Shown here: in pieces, positions 1-8,366 of the stretch
How the letters are laid out: each line of letters opens with the position of its first letter
Position numbering within the stretch: the first letter of the stretch is position 1
Assembly (NCBI GenBank): GCA_001778375.1
Contig: MFGV01000041.1
Coordinates: 1 to 51,507 of the forward strand
Source: Candidatus Firestonebacteria bacterium RIFOXYD2_FULL_39_29
GTDB lineage: Bacteria > Oederibacteriota > D2-FULL-39-29
DNA: 51,507 nt
Direction: 5' to 3'
Notes under the pieces: model-generated
Databases searched by the model: none
What the model was told of the DNA's origin: nothing
Seen by the model: only the letters and a program-made list of their open reading frames with translations
Position numbers and translations under genes: made by a program

Positions 1-157
1 AGAATTTTAGAGGTAAAAGTTCAGATTTTTCAAGAAAGGAGGTTTTGTAACCAAGGATGCTCGCTACTTCTCAAACACAACATTTGACATTAACTCTAGG
101 GGAAGTGAATATGCCCATCATGGAGAATATGCAAAAGCAATAGCGGATACTAATAAA

Positions 158-946
158 ATGATAGAGCTAAACCCAAAAGATCCGGATGCCTATGGTCAGC
201 TTGCGTATATAAATTCAAAAATGGGTGATTATGATCTGGCAATTGAAAATTGTAATAAAGCGATAGAATTGGGAGATGATGATGAGTATTCTTATGGCAA
301 CCGTGGTAATGCGTATTTGATAAAAGGAAAATATGATTTTGCAATAGCGGATTTCGATAAGGCAATTTCTAAGGGACCCTCCTCTTTTTCGGAGAATGGT
401 AAAGGTGAACTTTATTACATAAGGGGAGAGTTTGATCTGGCAGTAAAACAATTTGATAAAACTCTTAAAATAAAAAAAAGCTCATATCCATATCTGAACA
501 AGATATTGATCTGCAAAGAGACAAATAAGGAAGCGGATATTAAGGAAATAGCTGAGGCTGCGGAGAAATATCTCAAGCAGGAGATAGAGAAAAACAAAGA
601 AGAGAGCAGTAATTATTCGTTTTTGGCGGAGATAAATTGCGAGGCGGGAATAAAACTGGATGAATCTCTGCAAATGGCAGAGAAGGCGGTGGAGCTGGAA
701 GCAAACGGCAATAATTATTATGCCCTGGGTCTTTGCCGGTACAAGAAGGGTGATGTAAAAAAAGCAATAGAATGTCTGAAAAAAGCAATAAAACTGAAGC
801 ATATGAACACCTGGTTCTTATACCGGCTGGGCTGTTACTATAAAGAAAGCGGAAATAAGATTAAAGCAAAGGAAATCTGGATGGAGGGTTTAAAGATCAA
901 CCCCGTTCACAGATTAATTAAAGCGGAATTAGAGAAATTGAAATGA
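158..946 (+). CDS. TPR-repeat protein, 5' end uncertain
   Basis: The 262-residue protein is built of tetratricopeptide repeats; units such as GDYDLAIENCNKAIELG and GKYDFAIADFDKAI show the TPR spacing of G, Y, A and P. It probably acts as a protein-interaction scaffold and no catalytic domain is visible. The first in-frame ATG is at 158, but the frame stays open back to 17 and that stretch already reads as TPR (YAHHGEYAKAIADTNKM). It contains no ATG, GTG or TTG and is preceded by in-frame stops at 8-10 and 14-16. An AAGGAGG at 36-42 leads to an ATG at 57 in another frame, which stops at 138-140. The gene therefore looks 5'-truncated or frameshifted. The TPR call is firm and the start is not. 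Confidence 0.75.
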   Translation: MIELNPKDPDAYGQLAYINSKMGDYDLAIENCNKAIELGDDDEYSYGNRGNAYLIKGKYDFAIADFDKAISKGPSSFSENGKGELYYIRGEFDLAVKQFDKTLKIKKSSYPYLNKILICKETNKEADIKEIAEAAEKYLKQEIEKNKEESSNYSFLAEINCEAGIKLDESLQMAEKAVELEANGNNYYALGLCRYKKGDVKKAIECLKKAIKLKHMNTWFLYRLGCYYKESGNKIKAKEIWMEGLKINPVHRLIKAELEKLK

Positions 947-992
947 AATCCTTTGAACTTGCGATTGTTGTATTTGCCGGGAGAAAAAACAA

Positions 993-2144
993 ATGAGAGA
1001 TATTTTACTTAAGAACTGTTATGTTTTTGCGCCTGAAATAATACCGGGAAAAAAAGATATTCTGGTTAAAGATGGCAGGATTAAGTGTATTTCCGGAAAA
1101 ATAAAGGCAAAAGGAATTCCTGTCCTTGACTGCCGGGGGAAGATTGCTGTTCCGGGATTTATTGATGTCCATGTTCAAGGTGCTGGAGGGGTTGATATAT
1201 TTGACGGGACACTGCTTGCTTTTAAAAAAATATCGAAAGCACTTGCTTCTTCAGGTACAACATCTTATCTTGCCACTACAGCATTGACTCCGGATACAAA
1301 ACAAGAACATTTGAGGGCAATCGCGGATTTTTTGAAATATTCTAATAATGAAGGTGCGGAAATGCTGGGGACTCATCTTGAGGGGCCGTTTATTAATATC
1401 AAAAAGAAAGGTATGATTCGATCTGACGGAATTATGCGCCCTTCTAATAAAATAATGGAAATAATTGAAGAGGCTTCGGAAGGCACGCTAAAAATGATGA
1501 CTATTGCTCCTGAGTTAAGAGGGGCTCTTTCTCTTATAAAAAGGCTTAAAAAATCAGGGGTTGTGGCTTCTGCCGGGCATACTATGGCTTCGTATGAAGA
1601 AGCAAAAGCCGGAATCAAGGCAGGAATTAGTCATGCCACGCACCTTTTTAATGCAATGCCGTCCTTGCATCACAGGGCGCCGGGTGTGCTAGGGGCTATT
1701 GCTGAGGATAAAAATGTAACAGTGCAGGTTATAGCTGACGGCATACATCTTCATCCTTCGGTGCTTAGACTGATTTACAAAATATTCGGTGCGGACAGGA
1801 TATGTCTTATTACCGACGGACTCTCTTCCCTCGGTCTGGGCGATGGTGAATACATCTATCACGGTATAAAATATAAAAACATCAAGGGAACCTGCTACTA
1901 TTACAATGGTACTCTGGTGGGAACCGCGCTTCCTCTCAATCTGGCGGCAAAAAGAATGATGGATTATACAGGTGCTGCTTTTGAAGAAATAGTGAGTATG
2001 CTGAGTACCGTACCTGCGAAGGTTCTTGGAAAAAAGAATAAAGGCCGGATAAGCACGGGCAAAGATGCCGATATTGCAATTGTTGACGGAAAATTCAATG
2101 TTTACACGGTGATAGTTGAGGGAAAAATTGCTTTTAAAAAATAG
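993..2144 (+). CDS. nagA: N-acetylglucosamine-6-phosphate deacetylase
   Basis: A 383-residue amidohydrolase of normal NagA length that removes acetate from GlcNAc-6-P in amino-sugar catabolism; cytosolic. Visible family motifs are PGFIDVHVQGAGG (H60, Q62), THLEGPF (H128, E130), SAGHTMAS (H196), SHATHLFNAM (H214, H217) and LITDGLSS with the presumed catalytic D275. The first motif is H-x-Q, between the H-x-H of two-metal homologues and the Q-x-N of E. coli NagA, so metal content may differ. It ends 1 base before the ATG of the next gene, suggesting co-transcription. GH20- and GH89-like hydrolases elsewhere in the window could supply its substrate. No nagB is in view. Confidence 0.92.
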   Translation: MRDILLKNCYVFAPEIIPGKKDILVKDGRIKCISGKIKAKGIPVLDCRGKIAVPGFIDVHVQGAGGVDIFDGTLLAFKKISKALASSGTTSYLATTALTPDTKQEHLRAIADFLKYSNNEGAEMLGTHLEGPFINIKKKGMIRSDGIMRPSNKIMEIIEEASEGTLKMMTIAPELRGALSLIKRLKKSGVVASAGHTMASYEEAKAGIKAGISHATHLFNAMPSLHHRAPGVLGAIAEDKNVTVQVIADGIHLHPSVLRLIYKIFGADRICLITDGLSSLGLGDGEYIYHGIKYKNIKGTCYYYNGTLVGTALPLNLAAKRMMDYTGAAFEEIVSMLSTVPAKVLGKKNKGRISTGKDADIAIVDGKFNVYTVIVEGKIAFKK

Positions 2145-2145
2145 T

Positions 2146-4875
2146 ATGATAAAAATATATGTTTGTCCTTTTTCGCTGCATAAAGGTAAGACTCCTTCTG
2201 AGGAAGTTCTAAAAAGACTCAAAATCGAAGAGCCCGGTAAAAGTATTCTGTATATCTCGCCTTCCGGCAGGAAAGCCGAGGAAGTAAAGAGCAGTTTTAC
2301 CGCGGAATGTAAAACCTGGGGTTTTTACTCTCTTGACAGATTCGTTAATAAAGTCCTGGCCGGTATAAGCACGGGAAGATATGTTGATGATAAATTAAAG
2401 CTTATCCTTGTGACTGAGATACTTTCCTCTGACGAAAAACATGCTTCTCTTTTTAATAAATCCCCCGGAACAGTGAATGTGCTTGTAGAGCTGATCACGG
2501 ATCTGAAAAATTACGGTTTTGGCGCAAACACTGCGGAGTTAAAAATGAAACTCCGAACGCTGCTTAATACTTACGACAGAGTAGTCGAAAGGGCTGTTTT
2601 CGCCGTTGATATACTGGAAAAATATCAGAAAACGATAAAAAAACTCGGGTTTACGGATGATGTCGACAGGTTGTCTCTGGCGGGTGAGTTTCTCGGAAAA
2701 AATAAAACAGGATATGATATACTGGTTCTGGACGGTTTTTTTGATGTCACAATAAAGCAAAAAGAATTCTTTTCTTCGCTTATTAAAAGCAGTGAGCAAA
2801 CAATTTTACTTCATTATCAGGAAGAAGATATTGAAGAAATAAGAGGAGTAAAGAGCGATTTTCTTGAGTTTGCGAAAACCCTTGGTGAAACTGCCGTGAT
2901 CAAAATTAAAAGAGGGAGTGAACTGCGTAATTTATCAGGTCAAAAAGTAAACAAAGCTCTTTCTATGGAAGCGGAAGTAAACGGTATTGCCCGCCGTATT
3001 CTTGAGCTGAAAAAAAACAAAAGTGAATACCGTGATATTCTGGTGACTTTTCCTTCGATGTTTACTTATATTCACTATGTCGAGAGGATATTTCCAAAAT
3101 ATAAAATTCCGTTTTCCACCTCTGTGGACAGACCGTATCTTTCGTTGCCCCAGCTTATACCGGTCTCTTTACTGTTAAAATGTGTATTAGAAGAACTTCC
3201 CAGAAGAATGATGGTTGATCTGATGAACTCTCCGCGTTTACATGGCTTTAGTCGTGTCTCCGGAGAAATGATATCTCATGCTTCAAGAAAAGCGGGAATT
3301 ACCGGAGGGATTGCTCAATGGAAAGAACTGGCGGAAAGGCTAAAAAATGAAGAACCTGATTACTTTGAAAAAAACGAGAAAAATATAAACACATTAGCGC
3401 GGGATATAGAAAAAGTATTTCTTTCTCTTTCAGTGCTTAATAAGCCTCTAAATTTGCTCGAATTTACGAAAGAAATGAAAAAGGCGCTTGTTCTATTTGA
3501 GTATTTCATTGAGGAAAAAGAGATAAAAGAAGGTTTTGATGAACTTCTGAACGGTATGGAAAAAATGCTTAAAGTATTTAAAGGAAAGAAGAATAAGCCG
3601 GAGGAAAATGCGCAGTTGTTTTTGAATATACTCTCAAAAGCGTATCATAAAGAAGAAAATGCAGATCCTGACGCTGTCAGAGTCCTTGGAGTTCTTGATA
3701 CACGCGGACTTTTTTCGGAGCATTTATTCTTTGGAGGTCTTTCTGACGGAGAGTTTCCGTTAAAACCAAAGCAGGAAATGATCATCCCCGATAAAACAAG
3801 AAAAGAGCTGGGGCTTGTGCATTTTTTAAGAAGAATAGAGCTTCAACGCCTTCATTTTTACAGGCTTATACAATCTCCAAGAACAGGTCTCTATCTCTCC
3901 TATCCCGTTCAGAAAGATGATAAACTTGTTATTGCTTCTAATTTTCTTCCGGAAGCAATTAAGGCTCCTGCTGAAATAATCGGGGTGTTGCCGGTGACTA
4001 ATGAAGAGCTTCAAATTGAAGAGGGGAGAAAAGAAGGGATTAGCGGCTTTTTCTTTGAGCCGGCGGAATTGACGGACAAAATAAAGACGGAAAAATACAT
4101 TCGGACAGTTTTTTCCGGAAATATGGAGATTAGTGTTACGGCGATTGATCGGTATTTGGATTGTCCGTTTATCTTCTATCTGGAAAAAATTCTGGGACTA
4201 GAGATCCTTTTGGAACCGAAATTTGAGATAGAGAGCGCAAAGATAGGAACAGTTCTTCACAATGTTATGGAGGGTGCTTTTGTTACAGGAATTAAGAATC
4301 ATGCCCTGCTTAAAGAAAAAATTACTTCTTCCGTTGAAACGGAATTAAAAATAACGGCTTTGCATGAATTCTGGAAGGAACATATCAGAAAACGTGTAGA
4401 TACTCTTTTAAAGCGGATTTTAAAACAGGAACAGATAATATTAGAGGAGTATCCGGTTGTTTACTCTGTAGAAAAAAAGGGACGCTTTAAGCTTGAAAAT
4501 ATAGAAGCTACGGTAAAAGGAAGGATAGACCGGGTGGACTGCAATGATAAGGAATTTATAATCATAGATTATAAGTCCGGCAGCGGTGCTAAAACGTATT
4601 TTGACAAAACAGTCAAAGGTGAGAGTATACAACTTCCATTATATGCAAGAATGGTAGCATTGGAAGGTTCCCGTTTACCGGGCGGACTATGCGTTTATGA
4701 TTTAAAAGAAGGTAAAGTCAGGTTTGTTAAGAAGGATAAAGTGAGCGAACTTTACGAGTCAGCGTTTCATACCGCAGAGAAAGCAGTCCAATCAATATTG
4801 AATGGAGATTTTCCGAAAAAAATATCGAATACGTGCTACTTCTGTCCGTATGAATCGGTTTGCAAGAAGTCATAA
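2146..4875 (+). CDS. AddB/RecB-type PD-(D/E)XK nuclease with inactive helicase-like N-terminus
   Basis: A 909-residue protein whose C-terminal third is a RecB/AddB-family nuclease: DRVD with D795, then IIDYKSG with D808 and K810. A likely 4Fe-4S staple is formed by C673 (YLDCPF), C897, C900 and C906 (CYFCPYESVC). The N-terminal two-thirds resemble the UvrD-like fold of AddB, including FSVTAIDRY-like and LLDTRG-like segments, but I see no proper Walker A, only a degenerate SLHKGKT near the N-terminus. The likely role is DNA end processing or recombination repair. An AddA partner is not adjacent. I chose ATG 2146, one base after nagA stops; an in-frame TTG at 2116 overlaps nagA and has no better ribosome site. 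Confidence 0.75.
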   Translation: MIKIYVCPFSLHKGKTPSEEVLKRLKIEEPGKSILYISPSGRKAEEVKSSFTAECKTWGFYSLDRFVNKVLAGISTGRYVDDKLKLILVTEILSSDEKHASLFNKSPGTVNVLVELITDLKNYGFGANTAELKMKLRTLLNTYDRVVERAVFAVDILEKYQKTIKKLGFTDDVDRLSLAGEFLGKNKTGYDILVLDGFFDVTIKQKEFFSSLIKSSEQTILLHYQEEDIEEIRGVKSDFLEFAKTLGETAVIKIKRGSELRNLSGQKVNKALSMEAEVNGIARRILELKKNKSEYRDILVTFPSMFTYIHYVERIFPKYKIPFSTSVDRPYLSLPQLIPVSLLLKCVLEELPRRMMVDLMNSPRLHGFSRVSGEMISHASRKAGITGGIAQWKELAERLKNEEPDYFEKNEKNINTLARDIEKVFLSLSVLNKPLNLLEFTKEMKKALVLFEYFIEEKEIKEGFDELLNGMEKMLKVFKGKKNKPEENAQLFLNILSKAYHKEENADPDAVRVLGVLDTRGLFSEHLFFGGLSDGEFPLKPKQEMIIPDKTRKELGLVHFLRRIELQRLHFYRLIQSPRTGLYLSYPVQKDDKLVIASNFLPEAIKAPAEIIGVLPVTNEELQIEEGRKEGISGFFFEPAELTDKIKTEKYIRTVFSGNMEISVTAIDRYLDCPFIFYLEKILGLEILLEPKFEIESAKIGTVLHNVMEGAFVTGIKNHALLKEKITSSVETELKITALHEFWKEHIRKRVDTLLKRILKQEQIILEEYPVVYSVEKKGRFKLENIEATVKGRIDRVDCNDKEFIIIDYKSGSGAKTYFDKTVKGESIQLPLYARMVALEGSRLPGGLCVYDLKEGKVRFVKKDKVSELYESAFHTAEKAVQSILNGDFPKKISNTCYFCPYESVCKKS

Positions 4876-4878
4876 AAA

Positions 4879-4897
4879 GACGTTACTCACGTTGCAC
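4879..4897. repeat. Family C dispersed repeat, copy 1 (CACGTT 9-mers)
   Basis: GACGTTACTCACGTTGCAC lies just after the nuclease gene. It differs at two positions from the reverse complement of the copy at 34286-34320. The period is 9 bases with CACGTT as core. Confidence 0.6.
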
Positions 4898-4905
4898 ACA
4901 TCAAA

Positions 4906-5039
4906 ACTCGTCCGTAAAAGTCTTTAAAAGTCTATAACGTCTATAAATGTAAAAGCCTGAAAGTGGTTTTCTTTTATATATTTCAATGATTTTACTTTTA
5001 TGGACATTTAAAGACGTTATGGACTTTTATGACGTTATG
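4906..5039. repeat. Family B inverted AT-rich array between convergent genes
   Basis: The left arm (4906-4951) is a run of GTCTATAAC- and GTCTTTAAAA-like units. The right arm (4981-5039) is the same kind of unit in reverse (GACGTTATG, GGACTTTTATG). Together they make a long imperfect inverted repeat. TTTCAATGATTTTA at 4981-4994 matches the start of the arrays at 9761 and 19511. Sitting between two convergent genes, it may end transcription both ways. Confidence 0.5.
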
Positions 5040-5109
5040 CCAAAGAAAATCCCGAGCAGCCTGTCCGCCAATCTTTTAGGCGGATGAGCTCGTGGAATGA
5101 ATTTGGCAT
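5037..5109. repeat. Family A dispersed element, copy 1, with terminal inverted repeats
   Basis: An 8-bp inverted pair, ATGCCAAA (5037-5044) and TTTGGCAT (5102-5109), bounds a core hairpin TCCGCC (5064-5069) / GGCGGA (5079-5084), followed by GTGGAAT. The core hairpin and GTGGAAT recur in the other family A copies. The bounded shape resembles a miniature non-autonomous element. The rest of the gap 4876-5178 holds only repeats. Confidence 0.6.
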
Positions 5110-5178
5110 GAATAATTAAAAATCTCCTATCGTCGAAACTCTGTGCGTAAGCTCGAGAGGTTCATAGACTGGTTTTTT

Positions 5179-6726
5179 TTACCTTCTTATCTCATAAGAA
5201 ATCAGGTTTTCATAGAGAGGAAGTTTTTTATTTTTTATCGGTTTATTTGTGAAGAAAACCAGCTCTCCGTATCGTACTATTATCTCAGCCGGCTTGCCGA
5301 GTTTGCTGAAGCTCTCCATGTAGGTCAGGCCGTAGATCTGTTCTTTGGCTTTAACCAGCTTTAGCATCTCTTCTTTTTCCGTTATCGGGTAGTTTGCGGA
5401 TCTGTCAGAATAGAATATCAAAGGGAGCTGAACAGCAAAGTATTCTTCTGTTTGATACGTCAGGATTCTCTGGCCTTCCGGTACGATCTCTTTAACAAAG
5501 GGAGCAATTGCTTTTATATCCGCGTTTCTATTCCAGTCCAATCTTACCGGAGTGAAAAGTATTATGCCGGAAAGAATAGCTCCTGCTCCAAATAAAGAAA
5601 CAAGTGCTATAGATCTTGCTTTTTCACTTTTAAGAATATAATTATTTGTAAATAAAGAAGCCATTACAGCAAAAGCGGGGAAGACGGGCATAATATACCA
5701 AATTTTTCTTGCGTTTGAAAGTGAAAGAATTATTAGAGTTAGAGTTACGTGAATTATCAGTATAATTGAGCCCTTGTCTTTTTCTTTTATCCATTTTGTA
5801 ATCATAAGAATAAAACCTGCCAGGGCGAGAAAAATCCAGGGTTGATAAAATTTGAAAATAGCGGCGGCGTAAGAAGTATAACTCCAAAAGTCCTGCTTTC
5901 CCGCATTTTCCTTGAGCGAGCGGTCAAAAATAATATAGCCAAAATGAACCCTGAAAAACTCTAATCCGCTTGTTTTATAACTGTAAAAATACCAGATAGA
6001 AGGAAGGGCAAGAGCAATTACTGCCGCAAAAGTAAGATTAAAGGAAAAACGCCTGGTAAAACCCTTATTAAAGAGAGTATGAAAAGCTGCAGTAAGCAGA
6101 GGAAAAACTCCAAGTAAATTCTTGGTTAGTATTGCAATACCCGTTGAAACGCCGAAAAGCAGAAAGTAAAGAGCGTTTTTATTGTCAGTTGTTTTTCCCT
6201 CTTCTTTTACAGCTTTGACAAAGAAAAAGAGGGAGAGAATTACAAAAAATGTAAGAGTGACATCCAGCATTGCATGCCTTGCGTATTTTGTAAATATCTG
6301 GGTGGTAAGTAAAATTACGGAAGAAAAAATACCGACCCGGTGGTTATAAAGCAGGCGTCCAAGAAAATAGATAAGTATTATTGTTAAAACCCCGAAGAAG
6401 GCAGAGTGAAATCTGGCGGAAAATTCCGAAATTCCGAATGTCTTAAACATAAAAGCCATAGACCAGAGACAGACCGGATCATTTTCATGCAGAGGCTTAC
6501 CCTGATAGTGCATCGTAAGCCAATCCCCGGTTTGAAGTATCTCTTTTGCCTGCTGTGCGTAGTAACAGTCGTCGAGAGATGCCAGCCCGCCCGCTCCAAG
6601 TTTTGCAAAAAGAACAATAACCGCAAAAACAGCAATTATAGCAAGTTGAATCCGCTCGTTTTTAAAAATGGAGATGAAGTAATCAATGGAATCCAAAAGC
6701 TTTGTAATCGGTGGAATCTTTTTCAC
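5179..6726 (-). CDS. ArnT/PMT-like integral membrane glycosyltransferase
   Basis: A 515-residue protein with about ten or more hydrophobic helices and the GT-C signature of the ArnT/PMT family near the N-terminus: SLDDCYYAQQAKEIL, with an acidic pair in the first outer loop, then HENDPVCLW and FSARFHSAFFG. Members transfer sugars from polyprenyl phosphate to lipids or proteins on the outer face of the inner membrane; the acceptor is unknown here. The GTG start (6724-6726) overlaps the TGA of the upstream aminopropyltransferase gene by 4 bases, so the two are translationally coupled. Codons 1-16 (KKIPPITKLLDS) lie inside dispersed repeat A4. No clear ribosome site precedes the GTG, so the exact start is less sure. 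Confidence 0.82.
   Translation of the reverse strand: MKKIPPITKLLDSIDYFISIFKNERIQLAIIAVFAVIVLFAKLGAGGLASLDDCYYAQQAKEILQTGDWLTMHYQGKPLHENDPVCLWSMAFMFKTFGISEFSARFHSAFFGVLTIILIYFLGRLLYNHRVGIFSSVILLTTQIFTKYARHAMLDVTLTFFVILSLFFFVKAVKEEGKTTDNKNALYFLLFGVSTGIAILTKNLLGVFPLLTAAFHTLFNKGFTRRFSFNLTFAAVIALALPSIWYFYSYKTSGLEFFRVHFGYIIFDRSLKENAGKQDFWSYTSYAAAIFKFYQPWIFLALAGFILMITKWIKEKDKGSIILIIHVTLTLIILSLSNARKIWYIMPVFPAFAVMASLFTNNYILKSEKARSIALVSLFGAGAILSGIILFTPVRLDWNRNADIKAIAPFVKEIVPEGQRILTYQTEEYFAVQLPLIFYSDRSANYPITEKEEMLKLVKAKEQIYGLTYMESFSKLGKPAEIIVRYGELVFFTNKPIKNKKLPLYENLISYEIRR
6679..6725. repeat. Family A dispersed repeat, copy 4, overlapping two genes
   Basis: GTAATCAATGGAATCC followed by TGTAATCGGTGGAATCTTTT closely matches 31522-31566, which is outside any gene. 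Here it holds the start codon and first ~16 codons of the glycosyltransferase and the stop codon of the aminopropyltransferase. Confidence 0.7.
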
Positions 6727-7625
6727 CTGTCGAGGACGTATTTTTGGAGGTTTTCGAACTTATCAAAAGGTTTTTTATCCGTGGAAACCTTGCCGAATTT
6801 CTTGACTATCTTTGATTCTTCCGGTGTCGGTTCCAGCAGATAACTTGAAGGTGTGAATTGTTCCAGCACGTGTCCTCTCTTTTTTAAAGCTTTGAGGTTC
6901 TTAATTATTCTTGCATGAGAGAGCGGTTCTTTTGAGGCCATTCTATAGGTCCAGCCCATGGCAAAACAAGGCATATCAATACGCGCGGTAAAGATATGGG
7001 GGAAAACACTGTTTACCGTCTTATATATAGTAGCGAAGGACTCAGGGAAGAGGACGAAATTATCCGTATGAATGGACAGTATTCCTCCCTTGTTCATTCT
7101 GTTCACACATATATTGTAGAATTCTTTTGTATAAAGCATCTTTGAGGGTCCGTGCGGTTCGGTTAAATCTATTATCATCACATCAAATTTTTCTTTGGTA
7201 TTTTCGAGGTAAGCTCTGGCATCCTGATATACTATCTCTATTCTTTTATCTTTTACAACTTTTTGTATAACAGGATAGTATTTAATGCAGAAATCAACGA
7301 CTCCTTTATCAATTTCAACCATCAGGATTCTTTCAAGTCCTTTAAATTTAATGGCTTCTTCCAGGGCAAAGCAGTCTCCGCCGCCTACTATACATATAGA
7401 TTTCGCGTTTTTATGAGCAAGAACCGGCGCAGAAACAAGATATTGGTGGTAACGGTTTTCGTCTCTTTCTGAGATTTGTATCTTTCCATCCAAAAATAAT
7501 AAAGTTCCAAAAGTCTTGTTCTTAAACAACTGCATTGATTGAAAAGGTGTTTTCCCCTTCCAGAGCGCCTTTCCTTTATAGATATGTCCGAATTCGTTTG
7601 TGGTCCATTCCTGTTTGTTTTGCAT
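6723..7625 (-). CDS. speE: Spermidine synthase-like aminopropyltransferase
   Basis: A 300-residue cytosolic methyltransferase-fold protein of the spermidine synthase family, which moves an aminopropyl group from decarboxylated SAM to putrescine. Motifs in order: IQISERDENRYHQ (substrate gate region), IVGGGDCFALEEAI (nucleotide-binding glycine loop), MVEIDKGVVDF (acidic residue binding ribose), and DLTEPHGPSKMLYTKEFY, which replaces the usual D-x-x-D-P-x-G-P loop with E before the P. ATG 7625 has AGGAGA upstream. It overlaps the glycosyltransferase by 4 bases. Genomes also hold spermidine-synthase-like enzymes of other function, and no speD or speA is nearby, so substrate is uncertain. Confidence 0.8.
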   Translation of the reverse strand: MQNKQEWTTNEFGHIYKGKALWKGKTPFQSMQLFKNKTFGTLLFLDGKIQISERDENRYHQYLVSAPVLAHKNAKSICIVGGGDCFALEEAIKFKGLERILMVEIDKGVVDFCIKYYPVIQKVVKDKRIEIVYQDARAYLENTKEKFDVMIIDLTEPHGPSKMLYTKEFYNICVNRMNKGGILSIHTDNFVLFPESFATIYKTVNSVFPHIFTARIDMPCFAMGWTYRMASKEPLSHARIIKNLKALKKRGHVLEQFTPSSYLLEPTPEESKIVKKFGKVSTDKKPFDKFENLQKYVLDR

Positions 7626-7705
7626 GTCTTTCTCCTGTTAAGTTTAAGTATAAAGTACTAGGAGAGATTATACAGATAGAAGATAAATATTTCAATTTAA
7701 ATATA

Positions 7706-7744
7706 TCACATTAAATGTGAAATCCGAAACCAGCAACCGGTTTC
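7706..7744. promoter_or_regulatory. Two small palindromes upstream of hicBA
   Basis: TCACATT-A-AATGTGA is a perfect odd palindrome at 7706-7720. GAACC-type arms follow as GAAACC (7726-7731) and GGTTTC (7739-7744). They sit between divergent genes, 22-60 bases upstream of the hicBA -35 box. They may be operators, but nothing shows which protein would bind. Confidence 0.35.
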
Positions 7745-7765
7745 AAAATTCAAAATTAGCACTGT

Positions 7766-7794
7766 TTGACAAGGATATTCCTATTTGTTATAAT
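7766..7794 (+). promoter_or_regulatory. Sigma70-type promoter of hicBA
   Basis: TTGACA (7766-7771) and TATAAT (7789-7794), both perfect consensus, are separated by 17 bases. The ATG of hicB follows 38 bases downstream. This is the strongest promoter in the window by sequence. Confidence 0.85.
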
Positions 7795-7831
7795 ACCAGT
7801 AAAGATAGTGAACAGCAGCAAGGAGATACAG

Positions 7832-8041
7832 ATGGGTAAAGAAATCATTTTCATAGTAGAGGATTCTCAAGAAGGCGGATACGAGGCAAGAGCTCTCGGT
7901 TTCTCTATTTTTACACAAGCTGAGACTATGGTTGAGTTAAGAGAGTCTGTTAAAGATGCCGTAAGATGTCATTTTGATGCAAAAGAAATACCGAGCATTA
8001 TACGGTTGCATATGGTAAAGGATGAGGTTTTGACGGCGTGA
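7832..8041 (+). CDS. hicB: HicB-family antitoxin
   Basis: A 69-residue protein with the HicB-like partial RNase H fold sequence: FIVEDSQEGGYEARALGFSIFTQAET, then MVELRESVKDAVRCHF. This form lacks a C-terminal DNA-binding domain, as short HicB members do. It should bind and block HicA. The start is ATG 7832 with AGGAG at 7821-7825; the frame extends upstream only through the promoter. Its TGA overlaps the GTG of hicA, the antitoxin-first order. A consensus promoter directly upstream fits strong expression with autoregulation by the complex. Confidence 0.85.
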   Translation: MGKEIIFIVEDSQEGGYEARALGFSIFTQAETMVELRESVKDAVRCHFDAKEIPSIIRLHMVKDEVLTA

Positions 8042-8283
8042 AAATTCCACGGGATTTAGGTGCCGGCGAACTCATTAAGCTCTTGAGGAAAAAGTACGGA
8101 TACGAAATAACTCACCAGACCGGAAGTCACATCAGGTTAACAACAACTCAAAAAGGTGAACACAGTATAACCATTCCAAATCACAATTATCTTAAAATAG
8201 GGACCTTAAATAGTATCCTGACAGATTTGGCAGTTCATATGGAACGGGAAAAACAGGTTCTAATAAAGGAACTGTTTGAGTAA
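8038..8283 (+). CDS. hicA: HicA-family mRNA interferase toxin
   Basis: An 81-residue protein with the double-stranded-RNA-binding-like HicA fold: AGELIKLLRKKYGYEITHQTGSHIRL carries the conserved G-S-H with the catalytic histidine, followed by ITIPNHNYLKIGTLNSIL. HicA toxins cleave mRNA during translation and are neutralised by HicB. It starts at GTG 8038 within a 4-base overlap with hicB, so the toxin depends on antitoxin translation. The C-terminal tail after the core (about 15 residues) is somewhat long but not unusual. The pair looks intact. Confidence 0.87.
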   Translation: MKIPRDLGAGELIKLLRKKYGYEITHQTGSHIRLTTTQKGEHSITIPNHNYLKIGTLNSILTDLAVHMEREKQVLIKELFE

Positions 8284-8296
8284 AAACAGGAAGTGT

Positions 8297-8351
8297 TGTA
8301 ATCTCATCGAAAGATCCGCCCAACATAATTGGCGGAAGTGGAATCTTTTTT
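8297..8351. repeat. Family A dispersed repeat, copy 2
   Basis: TGTAATCTCATCGAAA is followed by a hairpin GATCCGCC (8313-8320) / GGCGGA (8331-8336), then GTGGAATCTTTTT. The hairpin is inserted between the two halves seen joined at 6679 and 31522. It ends just before the ribosome site of the next gene. Confidence 0.65.
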
Positions 8352-8366
8352 GAGGAGGAGTAAATT

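Noticed and set aside
5143-5364. Short plus-strand frame over the end of the glycosyltransferase gene
   Set aside because: It is a shadow of a well-supported membrane protein on the other strand and has no ribosome site.
7766-7831. Upstream extension of hicB
   Set aside because: It would begin in the -35 box; the consensus promoter and AGGAG place the start at 7832.
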